Of a DNA stretch of 23,989 nt, positions 7,457 to 15,950 are shown piece after piece. Where the stretch lies: the NCBI GenBank assembly GCA_030425945.1, contig JAUHZL010000005.1, positions 1 through 23,989 of the forward strand. The letters run 5' to 3'. Position 1 is the first letter of the stretch. The number at the start of each line of letters is the position of its first letter. The translations under genes were made by a program, and so were the position numbers. Origin of the DNA: Alphaproteobacteria bacterium (lineage in GTDB: Bacteria; Pseudomonadota; Alphaproteobacteria; Rhodobacterales; Rhodobacteraceae). A model generated the notes under the pieces. The model ran no database searches. It was not told the origin of the DNA and worked only from the letters and a program-made list of their open reading frames with translations.

Positions 7457-10400
7457 GGTCGCGTTGCGCGGGCCAGCGCGGCGTCGGTCAGCGCCCCGGG
7501 CAGGGGCATCAGGGTGGCGGTGCGGGTCCAGAGCAGCGCGACCTCGACCGGGCGTCCGGGGAAGGCCTGTGCCGCCAGCGCGCGATAGGCCCCCATCTGG
7601 CGCAACAGGCCTTCCGGCACCTCGGCCGCCGTTGCCGGGACGGTGGCGTTCGACTTGAAGTCGACGATGCGCACGCGCTCGGGCGTCACCTCGACGAGGT
7701 CGAGCACGCCGAAGGCGGGGCCGAGGCCGTGCGGCAGGGTGCCGCTGACCGGCACCTCGCGGAGAAGGCCGGGATCGGTGAAGAGGGCGGCGAGGTCGGG
7801 GGCGTCGAGGCAGGCCTGCACCTCGGCCAGGTCGGCGGCGGTGACCTCGGGGTTCTGCGCGGCGAGCGCGGCGTGATCCGCGCGCGGCCAGGCGGGCAGG
7901 TGTTCGAGCAGCCAGTGAAGGGCGCTGCCGCGCCGCTTGGCGGCCGCCTCGTCGGCGGCCTCGGACGCGCCGGGCAGGGCCTTGGCGCCGCCGAGATCGG
8001 AGGGCGACACCGGCGCGGCGGGCAGACCGGGCGGCGCGGCGGCGGGCAGGCGCAGGGGCGTGCGGCTGTCGGCCCCGGCGGTCCAGGGCTGCGCCGGGCC
8101 GGGATCGGGCCAGTCGCCCATCGCGAAGCGCAGGCCCTCGCCGCCGGGCATGTCCCGCGGCGCCGCGTTCAGCGCCCGGAGGCCGCCGTCGACGAGGGCG
8201 TGCCAGGCGTTGGGCGTCTCGTCCTCGGCGTCGGTCTTGCCGGCGGCGGCGACCATCAGCCAGGACTCGGCGCGGGTCATCGCGACGTAGAGCAGGCGCA
8301 GGCGCTCTTCCTCGTCCTGGGTCTTGCGGGCGTCCTGCGCCTCGGCGAGCGGCGGCGTGACCAGCTTGCCGCCGGTGCGCCAGACCGTCGGGCCGCCGGG
8401 CAGCCGCAGGATCGCGCCGTCCCCGCGCGGCTTGCGGCTGGCGGCGTCGGGCAGGATGACGATGGGGGCTTCCAGACCCTTGGCGCCGTGCACCGACATC
8501 ACCCGGACCGCGCCGCCGTGGGCGTCGAGCGGGCGCTTCAGGTCGCCGATGTCCTGCGCGAGCGCGCCGAGGAAGCCGGTCAGATCGGGCACGGCCCGGC
8601 GTTCATGCGCCAGTGCCTGGCCCAGAAGCGCGTCGATGCCGTCCTCGGCCTCGGCCCCCAGCCGGGCGATCAGACGGGCGCGCCCGCCGTGGACGATCAG
8701 GATGCGTTCGAGCAGTTCGTAGGGGCGCAGGTAGTCGGCGCGGTCGCGCAGGTCGTGCAGGATCCTCAGGGTTTCGGGGTGCCGCGCGGCGGTCTCGGGC
8801 TTGCGCAGGGCCTGCCACAGGTGGCGCTCGGTCCGCGGCTGGGCGAGGGCGTAGAGGTCCTGTTCGGACCAGCCGAAGAGCGGCGAGCGCAGCGCGGCGG
8901 CGAGGCTGAGGCTGTCGTCCGGCGTGGCGAGGAAGGACAGGAGCGCGGTCAGGTCCTTGACGGCGATTTCGCCGCCGATGCGCAGGCGGTCGGCCCCGGC
9001 GATGGGCAGGCCGACCTCCTTGCAGCGGCGGATCAGCTCGTGGAAGAGCGCGTCGCGGCCCTGCACGAGCACCAGGAAATCGCCCGGCGTCACGGCGCGC
9101 ACGGTGCCGTCGCGCCCGGCGATGCGGGTGCCCGCGTCGAGCAGGCGCACCATCTCGTCGACGACGCGGCGGGCCAGCACGATCTTCGGATGCGTCGCGG
9201 GGATGCTGTCGACGGGGTCGCCGAACTCGGGCTGCGGCGGGGTCTCGGGCGGCTCGACCAGCGGCCAGAGATCGACGCGCCCCGGCATCCCGCTGCGGAA
9301 GGCGACATGAGCGCTGTCCATCCCGAGCCCGCGGTGCCCGGCCCGCGTGAAGACCGAGTCGACGGCGCGCAGGATCGCGGGCGAGGACCGGAACGAGTGT
9401 TGCAGCACGCTGGTCTGCATCGGGCGGCCGGCGTCCGAGAAGGCGGTGGCGAAGTGCTGTCGCATTCGGTCGAAGGCGTCGGGGTCGGCCCCCTGAAACG
9501 AGTAGATCGACTGTTTCGGGTCGCCGACGACGAAGAGCGTGCGGGTGACATCCTCCTGCGCGCCGCGCCCGGCGGCGAATTCGGCGGCCAGCGCGCGGAT
9601 GATGTCCCATTGCGCGGGGCTGGTGTCCTGCGCCTCGTCCACGAGGATGTGGTCGATGCCGCCGTCGAGCTTGAAGAGCACCCATTCCGCGATCTGCGGG
9701 TCGCGCAGCATGGCGCGGACGCGGGCGATCATGTCGTCGAAATCGACGAGGCCGCGCAGGGTCTTGGCGTGATCCACGGCGGGTATCACGGCGCGGGCGA
9801 AGGCGTGCAGCACCTCGGTGCGTTCGACGATGGGGTAAGTGCCGAGAGCACAGGCGGTGTCGTAGAGCCGGTGCAGGAAAGCGTGCAACTCTTCGGTCAG
9901 GTCGGGGTGGGCGCCCTGGAACTTCTTGTTCGGGACGGACTTCACCTTCGGACCGGTCCCCTCCGACAGCAGGGTTTCGCGGAACAGGGTTTCGCGGAAG
10001 GGGTCGCTGCGGTCGCCTTCGATCCAGCGGGTCAGGAGATCGGCGAGCACCTGCGCGCCCTTGGCGCTTTCGGCGCGCAGCAGCGGCACGGCCTCGGCGA
10101 AGGTCGCGTCCTCGGTGCCGTCGCTGGCGAGGCTCCCCCAGTCCTCGGGGGTGAAGCCCGGCGGCAGGCCGAGGGCGGCGCGGATGTCGTCCGGCGCGGG
10201 CGGCGTTTCGAACTCGTCCCGGCGCTGCATCAGGGTCCGGGTCAGGGCGACCGGGTCCTCGTTGCCGCCGAGGTGCCGGGCGAGACGGTCGAAGAGCGCC
10301 CGCTCCGGGCCGCGTGCCAGGGTGTCGAGCACGTCCGAGATCAGGCGCTGCTGTCCGAGGTCGTCGAGTTCGCGGTAGGCGGGCGAGACCCCGGCCTCGA

Positions 10401-10809
10401 GCGGGAAGCGCCGCAGGAGCGCGCCGCAGAACGAGTGGATGGTCTGGATCTTCAGGCCGCCCGGAGTCTCGATCGCCTGCGCAAACAGCGTGCGCGCCCG
10501 GTTGCGCCCGGCGGCGGTGTTGCGCGCGTCGGGGTGGCCGAGGCTGCGCAGCTTCTTCTCCAACTCGTCCTCGGGCAGCATGGTCCAGGTGCCGAGTTCG
10601 CGGAACAGGCGGTTCTGCATCTCGGTCGCGGCGGCCTTGGTGTAGGTCAGGCAGAGCACGCGCTGCGGATCGACCCCGTCGAGCAGCAGCCGGGCGACGC
10701 GGTTGGTCAGCACCGAGGTCTTGCCCGACCCGGCATTGGCCGACAGCCAGGTGGAGCGGCCGGGATGCGCGGCGGTGACCTGCGCGCGGGTGGCGTCACC
10801 GACGGTCAT
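7453..10809 (-). CDS. addA: Double-strand break repair helicase-nuclease AddA
   Basis: AddA is the UvrD/RecB-like subunit of the AddAB complex, which unwinds and resects double-strand breaks and prepares 3' ends for RecA. The 1118-residue protein starts with Walker A SANAGSGKTS (23-32) and has motif II VDEAQDTSPAQWD, helicase motifs GDPKQSIYSFQGADP and VMSVHGAKGLEAPIV, and a C-terminal RecB-type nuclease (GVLDLVEV, then VDFKSN and QMGAY; D1037, D1050, K1052). Its ATG overlaps the addB stop (ATGA at 10809-10806). A 13-codon in-frame extension was rejected because it runs into addB and lacks homology. It carries a perfect 15-bp tandem duplication (see repeat at 9970). Confidence 0.97.
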   Translation of the reverse strand: MTVGDATRAQVTAAHPGRSTWLSANAGSGKTSVLTNRVARLLLDGVDPQRVLCLTYTKAAATEMQNRLFRELGTWTMLPEDELEKKLRSLGHPDARNTAAGRNRARTLFAQAIETPGGLKIQTIHSFCGALLRRFPLEAGVSPAYRELDDLGQQRLISDVLDTLARGPERALFDRLARHLGGNEDPVALTRTLMQRRDEFETPPAPDDIRAALGLPPGFTPEDWGSLASDGTEDATFAEAVPLLRAESAKGAQVLADLLTRWIEGDRSDPFRETLFRETLLSEGTGPKVKSVPNKKFQGAHPDLTEELHAFLHRLYDTACALGTYPIVERTEVLHAFARAVIPAVDHAKTLRGLVDFDDMIARVRAMLRDPQIAEWVLFKLDGGIDHILVDEAQDTSPAQWDIIRALAAEFAAGRGAQEDVTRTLFVVGDPKQSIYSFQGADPDAFDRMRQHFATAFSDAGRPMQTSVLQHSFRSSPAILRAVDSVFTRAGHRGLGMDSAHVAFRSGMPGRVDLWPLVEPPETPPQPEFGDPVDSIPATHPKIVLARRVVDEMVRLLDAGTRIAGRDGTVRAVTPGDFLVLVQGRDALFHELIRRCKEVGLPIAGADRLRIGGEIAVKDLTALLSFLATPDDSLSLAAALRSPLFGWSEQDLYALAQPRTERHLWQALRKPETAARHPETLRILHDLRDRADYLRPYELLERILIVHGGRARLIARLGAEAEDGIDALLGQALAHERRAVPDLTGFLGALAQDIGDLKRPLDAHGGAVRVMSVHGAKGLEAPIVILPDAASRKPRGDGAILRLPGGPTVWRTGGKLVTPPLAEAQDARKTQDEEERLRLLYVAMTRAESWLMVAAAGKTDAEDETPNAWHALVDGGLRALNAAPRDMPGGEGLRFAMGDWPDPGPAQPWTAGADSRTPLRLPAAAPPGLPAAPVSPSDLGGAKALPGASEAADEAAAKRRGSALHWLLEHLPAWPRADHAALAAQNPEVTAADLAEVQACLDAPDLAALFTDPGLLREVPVSGTLPHGLGPAFGVLDLVEVTPERVRIVDFKSNATVPATAAEVPEGLLRQMGAYRALAAQAFPGRPVEVALLWTRTATLMPLPGALTDAALARATRP
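9970..9999. repeat. 15-bp perfect tandem duplication inside addA
   Basis: The 15-bp unit CAGGGTTTCGCGGAA occurs twice head to tail (9970-9984 and 9985-9999). Being a multiple of three, it keeps the reading frame and gives FRETLFRETL in AddA, within the region between the helicase core motifs. It looks like a replication-slippage duplication. Confidence 0.9.
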
Positions 10810-13739
10810 CGCGCGTCCTCCGGGGTGATGTCGTCGCTGTCTTCCCATTCGCCGTAGCGGGCGAGGTGGTCGTAGTCGCCGCCCCAGCGCCGGGTCTCGA
10901 CCATCAGGCGCGCGCCGTAGCCAGTGGCGGGATCGCGGAACCGGGCCAGCAGGGCCTCCAGCCGGTCGCGCGTCTCGGCGACGAAGCCGGGCGTGTCGTC
11001 GGCGGTGATCCGGGTGGCCGCACCGGAGATCACCCCGAGGAAGGCGAGCAGGCTGACGCCGGTGGCGGGCAGGTCCTTGAACCCGCCCGCCTCGGCGATG
11101 ATCGCTTCGAGGTGAAGCTGGCGGTTGAAGGCGAGGGCCTGTTTCTTCGAGGGCGGCGACCCGGCCTTGTAGTCGTAGATCGCGAGCGTGCCGTCGGTCA
11201 GCCGGTCCAGCCGGTCGGCCCGGCCGTAGAGCCGGGTGCCAGAGGGCAGCAGGGTCTCGCCCTCCGCTTCGAGGGCGGCGGGGGTGCCGAGGGCGCGGCG
11301 CTCGGCCTCGTCTGCGAGAATCCGGTCGCGCCGGGACATCAGCTGCGCGCGCCAGATGCGGGTCTGGGCGGGCCAGTCGGCATGTTCGCCCAGCCGGGTG
11401 TCGAGCAGGTGCTCGAACAGCGGGGCGGGATCGTCGGGCCAGCCGTCGCGGGTCCGGTCCACGAGGTCGTGCAGCATCGCGTGGATGAGGTCACCGCGCA
11501 CGCGGGCATCGGGCTGGCGGCGCAGCGGATCGAGTGCGCGCAGCCGCAGGACCTTGCGGGCATAGATCGCGTAGGGATCGCGGATCAGGGTTTCGATCTG
11601 GGTGATCGAGAAGGCGTCGGGCCGCACCCCGACCGGGGGACGCGGCGCGGGGCGCCTGGCGCGCGGCAGGGGCGTGTCGTGGACATCGAGCGCGGCGGCC
11701 CGGGCGAGGATCGCGGCGCCCCTGTCGCGCATCGCGGTGACGGCAGCGGCGCCGTCCGGCCCGAGGCCGGTCAGCAGGTTCAGCAGGCGGTTGAGCCAGC
11801 GCGAAGGGATCGTCTCGGCCTCGTCATCCTTGCGGGCGCGGGTCAGCACGACGCGGCGCGCGCCGATGGCCTGCTGGAAGTCATGCGCCTGCAGCCCGAT
11901 CCGCCGTTCCGGCACCGCCAGCCCGGCGGCGCGGCGCATCGGCCGGTTCAGCCAGGGATCGGGCGGGGCGCTGGCAGGCCAGGTGCCTTCGTTCAGCCCG
12001 GCGAGCACGGTCAGGTCGGTGCCGCCGACGCGGGCCTCGATGGTGCCCCAGATCATCAGGTTCGGGTGCGGGGTCACGGCGTCGCGCACCGACTCGGCGG
12101 CGAGCAGCCCGGTGAGGAAGGCGGCGAAGGCGCCGGGGTCGAGCGTACTGCCATGCGCGGCATGGGCGGCGAGGTCGTCGAAGAGGCGGCGCGCGGCCTC
12201 GCCCGCCGGTTCGCGCCAGAGCTCGGCGCAGCCCGCACCGGGCGGACCGGCGACGTGGGTTTCGGCAAGGTCGCGCAGGGTGGCGACATGGGTGGCGAGC
12301 GGCGCGGGCCCGATCGCGGCGAGCCGGTCGAGCAGGCCGGCGACCCAGTCGGCCCACCCCTCGGTCCCCGGCCGGGTGGCGGACCACGCGGCGAGGGCGG
12401 TCCGGCCGGGCACCGGCGGCCCTTCGGCGCGCAGGTGGTCTTCGAGGGCGAGGGTGCGCAAGGGATGGTCGCCGCGCGCGCCCCGGTCGTCGCCCGCGGC
12501 GGTCAGCGGGTGTTTCAAGAGCGCGATCAGGTCCTCGCCCGTCGGGGCCTGTCCGAACAGCCCGGCCAGCAGCGCCAGCAGCCGCCCCGGCACCGACAGC
12601 GAGAGCGGCTGACCGCCGCTGTCGTCGGGGGCGATGCCCCAGCGGGCGAGCGCGGCGGCGACCTGCCGGGCCAGCGTCCGGTCGGGCGAGATCAGCGCGG
12701 CGGTTTCCCCGGCATCGAGCGCCTCGCGCAGGATCAGGGCGATGGCCTGCGCCTCGGCCCGGGCGGCGGGGGCCTCGAGAAGGGTGAGGTCCCGCGTGGC
12801 GGTGTCGGGGGGCGGCAGGCCGGGCGCCTCGGCCCGCCACTGGTCGGTGACCGGGGCCGGGCGCAGCGCGAGCGACACGAGGCGGTTGCGGTCGGGCGCG
12901 GGCGTGTCGGTGCCGTGCCATGGCCGGACGGCGTCGGCGGGCACGTCGAGGCGGCGCAGAAGGCGCGCGATCCGGTCCTGCGGGTGATCCTCGGCGCCGG
13001 GCAGCTCGTGGAGTTTCGCCCAGATGTCCTGCGGCAGGTCGAAGTCGAAGCCGGGCAGCACGACCGCGCCCTGCGGCAGGCGCGCGACCGTGTCGATCAG
13101 GTCGGCGGTGGTGCCGCGCGAGCCGGTCGAGCCGACCAGCAGCACGGGATGCGCGGGCGGCGCGGCGGCCCAGCGGGCGGCGCGGTCCTCGACCCAGTCG
13201 CGCAGGCGGGCGGCCGGGTCGCGGGTGCCGTCCTCCGGGGTGCTGATCGGGACGAGCGCCTCCAGCAAGTGCAGCGACCGCGCCCAGTGGGCCGACAATC
13301 CGCCGACGTCGAGGGACAGGACCCGGTCGAGCGGCACGGCCTCGTCCTGCATCTCGTCCAGCAACGCGCCGAGACTGTCGGCGAGGTCGAGGGCCGCGGC
13401 GCGCGGGGCGAGGTCGGGGACGCGCTCGATCACCGCCTGTGTCAGCCCCGCCAGTTCGAGGCGGCGGCGCAGCGCGGGACGGGCCGGGGCGAGGCCGGGG
13501 ATCGGCCGGACCTGCGGCAGGTCGGTCAGGACATGGATGCGGGGCAGCGGGCCGGGGGTCCGGCGCAGCACCTCGGTCAGCCGCCGCTCCATCCGGGCGG
13601 CGTTGACGATGATCTCGGTCCGCGCCAGCGCGACCGGGTCGCCGCCGGTGCGCGCGCGCAGGCCCGCGACCAGCCGCTCGGCGAAATCGGCCCCGGGCGG
13701 GATGCCGAAGACGCGGGGGGCGGGCGCGGGCTCAAACAT
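10806..13739 (-). CDS. addB: Double-strand break repair protein AddB (alphaproteobacterial type)
   Basis: AddB is the second, structural and nuclease subunit of AddAB. The 977-residue protein has the typical opening PRVFGIPPGADFAERLVAGL, a helicase-like region that has lost a canonical Walker A, the conserved WGTIEARV and GLNEGTWPA segments, and a C-terminal PD-(D/E)XK nuclease: FSITQIETLIRDPYAIYARK, then GRADRLD (D842), YDYK (D856, K858) and Q874. Only one cysteine is present, so the four-cysteine iron-sulphur cluster of Bacillus AddB cannot form. The start overlaps the murU stop by 8 bp and the stop overlaps the addA start by 4 bp. Confidence 0.95.
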   Translation of the reverse strand: MFEPAPAPRVFGIPPGADFAERLVAGLRARTGGDPVALARTEIIVNAARMERRLTEVLRRTPGPLPRIHVLTDLPQVRPIPGLAPARPALRRRLELAGLTQAVIERVPDLAPRAAALDLADSLGALLDEMQDEAVPLDRVLSLDVGGLSAHWARSLHLLEALVPISTPEDGTRDPAARLRDWVEDRAARWAAAPPAHPVLLVGSTGSRGTTADLIDTVARLPQGAVVLPGFDFDLPQDIWAKLHELPGAEDHPQDRIARLLRRLDVPADAVRPWHGTDTPAPDRNRLVSLALRPAPVTDQWRAEAPGLPPPDTATRDLTLLEAPAARAEAQAIALILREALDAGETAALISPDRTLARQVAAALARWGIAPDDSGGQPLSLSVPGRLLALLAGLFGQAPTGEDLIALLKHPLTAAGDDRGARGDHPLRTLALEDHLRAEGPPVPGRTALAAWSATRPGTEGWADWVAGLLDRLAAIGPAPLATHVATLRDLAETHVAGPPGAGCAELWREPAGEAARRLFDDLAAHAAHGSTLDPGAFAAFLTGLLAAESVRDAVTPHPNLMIWGTIEARVGGTDLTVLAGLNEGTWPASAPPDPWLNRPMRRAAGLAVPERRIGLQAHDFQQAIGARRVVLTRARKDDEAETIPSRWLNRLLNLLTGLGPDGAAAVTAMRDRGAAILARAAALDVHDTPLPRARRPAPRPPVGVRPDAFSITQIETLIRDPYAIYARKVLRLRALDPLRRQPDARVRGDLIHAMLHDLVDRTRDGWPDDPAPLFEHLLDTRLGEHADWPAQTRIWRAQLMSRRDRILADEAERRALGTPAALEAEGETLLPSGTRLYGRADRLDRLTDGTLAIYDYKAGSPPSKKQALAFNRQLHLEAIIAEAGGFKDLPATGVSLLAFLGVISGAATRITADDTPGFVAETRDRLEALLARFRDPATGYGARLMVETRRWGGDYDHLARYGEWEDSDDITPEDAR

Positions 13740-14424
13740 CGGCGTCCTCCAGCAGCGCGGTCGCGGCGGTCAGTCCGTCGGGCGAGCCGGCCTCGGCCCA
13801 GTGGCCCGGGTAGAGGCAGCCGAAAAAGCGGCCCTCGGCGGCGATCCTTTCCCACAGCAGGCGGACGGAGAAGGCCCGCTCGGGGATCGCGGCCAGCCCG
13901 TCGGTGCGCAGGATCTGCGCCCCGGTATAGACCAGGGGACCCGGCGTGGTCAGCCGCCCGTCCGGATGCAGGGTGAAGCTGCCGGTGCCGTCGTGCCCGC
14001 GCGTGCGCTCCCGCGGCAGGCAGAGCAGCAGCGCGTCCATCCGGGCCGGGTCCCAGGCGGCGCGCAGGATCGCCAGCGGATTGGGACCGCGCCAGACCAC
14101 GTCCGAGTTCAGGGTGAAGACCGGGCCGGGGCCGAGATGCGGCAGCGCCGCCTTCAGCCCGCCGCCGGTTTCGAGCAACTCGGGTTCCTCGGACGGGATC
14201 ACCTGCGGATGGCGGGCGAGATGCGCGCGCATCTGGTCGGGGTGGGCGTGCAGGTTGACGACGACGCGGCGCACGAGGTCGGGCGTGGCATGGCAGAGCG
14301 CGTGATCGAGCAGCGCGCGGCCCGCGACCGGGACCAGCGGCTTGGGCGTGGTCAGGGTCAGCGGGCGCAGCCGGGTGCCGTGCCCGGCGGCGAAGACCAT
14401 CAGAGCGTCGGGATCGTCCCGCAT
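13732..14424 (-). CDS. murU: N-acetylmuramate alpha-1-phosphate uridylyltransferase MurU-like
   Basis: MurU converts MurNAc-1-phosphate and UTP to UDP-MurNAc in the recycling route that bypasses de novo synthesis. The 230-residue nucleotidyltransferase shows the NTP-binding loop FAAGHGTRLRPLT followed by TPKPLVPVAG (11-35), ETGGGLKAALP (85-95) and the metal-binding NSDVVW (D108). It follows amgK, the kinase that supplies its substrate, which supports MurU over other sugar-1-P transferases. The ATG at 14424 has GGAGG four bases upstream and lies inside amgK. An alternative ATG at 14400 overlaps the amgK stop (TGATG) but has no ribosome site. Confidence 0.85.
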   Translation of the reverse strand: MRDDPDALMVFAAGHGTRLRPLTLTTPKPLVPVAGRALLDHALCHATPDLVRRVVVNLHAHPDQMRAHLARHPQVIPSEEPELLETGGGLKAALPHLGPGPVFTLNSDVVWRGPNPLAILRAAWDPARMDALLLCLPRERTRGHDGTGSFTLHPDGRLTTPGPLVYTGAQILRTDGLAAIPERAFSVRLLWERIAAEGRFFGCLYPGHWAEAGSPDGLTAATALLEDADV

Positions 14425-15401
14425 CGGGCCTCCAGGTCGTGCAGCCGGTCCGGGGTAGGCGGCGGCAGTGTGGTGGCCACCACTTCCGCCAGCCCTGCCA
14501 GCGCCGGATCGGCGAGATTGGCGTGGAGCTGGTCCCAGACGCGGGGGATCAGGGCGATGTAGGCGGGTTTGCCGAAATGCAGCGAGAGGCGGGCAAAGAC
14601 GCCGAGGATGCGCAGCGCGCGCTGGGCGCCGAGGGCCGCGGCGGCGCCGGTGACGGCCTCGGGCGGCTGGCCGGTCTGCCGGGCATAATGCGCCAGCGTC
14701 CGCGCGGCGATCCCGGGCGGCACGTCGCGGCGGGCGTCCTGCACCAGCGACACGAGGTCGTAGACCGGGTGGCCGAGCATCGCGTCCTGGAAGTCGAGCA
14801 GCCCGGCGCGGGCGGGTCCGTCGCGGTCGGGCAGCCAGATCAGGTTCCCGGCGTGGTAGTCGCGCAGGACCATCACCGGGGCGACCGGCGGCAGCGCGGC
14901 GAGCGCGGCGGTGCAGGCGGCGCCGAGGCGCCGGGCCGCCTGCGGGTCGCCCGCGTACCACTGGCCCGCGAGACCGGCGAGCGTGCCCATCCGCGCGGCG
15001 TCATAGGCGGCGAGACCGGGCAGCGGGGGGGACGCGTGCAGGGTGACCAGCGCGTCGGCGGCGCTTTCGTAAAGCAGCGGTTCGAGGTCGGGCCGGGCGG
15101 GCGCGAGGGTCAGGTAGAGCGCGTCGCCGAGGTCTTCGAGCAACAGGAAGCCGTGCGCCGGGTCGGTGGCCAGCAGGCGCGGGGCCGACAGCCCGAGACC
15201 GGCGAGGTGTCCGGCGACCGCCATGAAGGGGCGGACATCCTCGCCGCGCTCGGCGGGCGCGTCCATCAGGACGGCGCTGTCCCCGTCGCGGTGCAGGCGC
15301 AGGTAGCGGCGGTTCGAGGCGTCGCCCGCCAGCGGCGCGCGGCGGGCCGCGCCCCATCCGGCGGTGGCGAGAAAGGCGTCGAGGGCATCGGCACGGGTCA
15401 T
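14400..15401 (-). CDS. amgK: Anomeric MurNAc/GlcNAc kinase AmgK-like (APH family)
   Basis: AmgK phosphorylates MurNAc (and GlcNAc) at the anomeric carbon, the step before MurU. The 333-residue protein has the aminoglycoside-phosphotransferase fold: GDASNRRYLRL (26-36), hinge LLLEDLGDALY (86-96), catalytic loop VLRDYHAGNLIWLP (178-191; D181) and metal-binding LLDFQDAMLGHPVYDLVSL (D203). The RDYHAGNLIWLP/LDFQDA pairing plus an adjacent murU fits AmgK better than antibiotic or choline kinases. The start at 15401 forms an ATGA overlap with the tsaE stop. The 3' end contains the murU start. Confidence 0.87.
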   Translation of the reverse strand: MTRADALDAFLATAGWGAARRAPLAGDASNRRYLRLHRDGDSAVLMDAPAERGEDVRPFMAVAGHLAGLGLSAPRLLATDPAHGFLLLEDLGDALYLTLAPARPDLEPLLYESAADALVTLHASPPLPGLAAYDAARMGTLAGLAGQWYAGDPQAARRLGAACTAALAALPPVAPVMVLRDYHAGNLIWLPDRDGPARAGLLDFQDAMLGHPVYDLVSLVQDARRDVPPGIAARTLAHYARQTGQPPEAVTGAAAALGAQRALRILGVFARLSLHFGKPAYIALIPRVWDQLHANLADPALAGLAEVVATTLPPPTPDRLHDLEARCGTIPTL

Positions 15402-15892
15402 CGGGCGGGGTCGTCCAGAACGGGGGCGAGGCGCTGGTGCAGGTCGCCGGGCGGCAGGGTCACGGTCAGGTGCCGCGTGCCCGCGTCCGCGCCGTAGGAG
15501 AAGGTCAGCCGGGCGGCGTCGGGCGGCAGGGCGTCGCCGAGGCGTTCGGGCCATTCGACCAGGCAAAGCGCGGTCTCGAACGCCTCGTCGAGGCCCAGCT
15601 CGACGGTGTCCGTGACGCCCTCCAGCCGGTAGAGATCGACGTGCCAGACGGTGAGATCGGGCAGGTCATAGACCTGGACGAGGGCGAAGCTGGGCGAGGG
15701 GACATCCTCGACCGGGCCGGTGGCGGCCATCCGGGCCTGGATCAGGGCGCGGGCGAAGGCGGTCTTGCCCGCGCCCACCGGCCCGTCGAGCAGCAGCGTG
15801 TCGCCCGCCCGCAGCACGGGCGCGAGCGCCGCCGCGAGCGCGGCCGTAGCCTCGTCGCTGTCGAGAAAGACCTGCCGTGTGTCGCTGCCCAT
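15398..15892 (-). CDS. tsaE: tRNA t6A biosynthesis ATPase TsaE
   Basis: TsaE is the P-loop ATPase that works with TsaB and TsaD to make N6-threonylcarbamoyladenosine at position 37 of ANN-decoding tRNAs. The 164-residue length is typical. Visible are Walker A GPVGAGKT (37-44), the conserved SPSFALVQVYD and VWHVDLYRLE stretch, and the LVEWPERLGDALP motif. The ATG at 15892 is chosen; an upstream in-frame ATG adds 11 residues without homology. It lies 58 bp downstream of the PAS-domain gene and heads a block of five overlapping genes (tsaE-amgK-murU-addB-addA). Confidence 0.95.
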   Translation of the reverse strand: MGSDTRQVFLDSDEATAALAAALAPVLRAGDTLLLDGPVGAGKTAFARALIQARMAATGPVEDVPSPSFALVQVYDLPDLTVWHVDLYRLEGVTDTVELGLDEAFETALCLVEWPERLGDALPPDAARLTFSYGADAGTRHLTVTLPPGDLHQRLAPVLDDPAR

Positions 15893-15950
15893 GCCCCGTT
15901 CTACCCCAGGCCCGCCCGACCGCAAGCGCGGGCGTGCCGGGGCGGCGGGC

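Noticed and set aside
7030..13976. Very long open frames on the plus strand (over 1000 codons each) opposite addA and addB
   Set aside because: They are antisense shadows produced by GC-rich third positions; the minus-strand proteins carry clear catalytic motifs, while the plus-strand translations are low-complexity Gly/Ala/Arg/Val sequences without domains.
15893..15950. Frameshifted kinase domain following the PAS protein
   Set aside because: Only 58 bp separate the PAS stop from the tsaE start, too little for any HisKA/HATPase sequence, so a simple frameshift cannot explain the missing domain.
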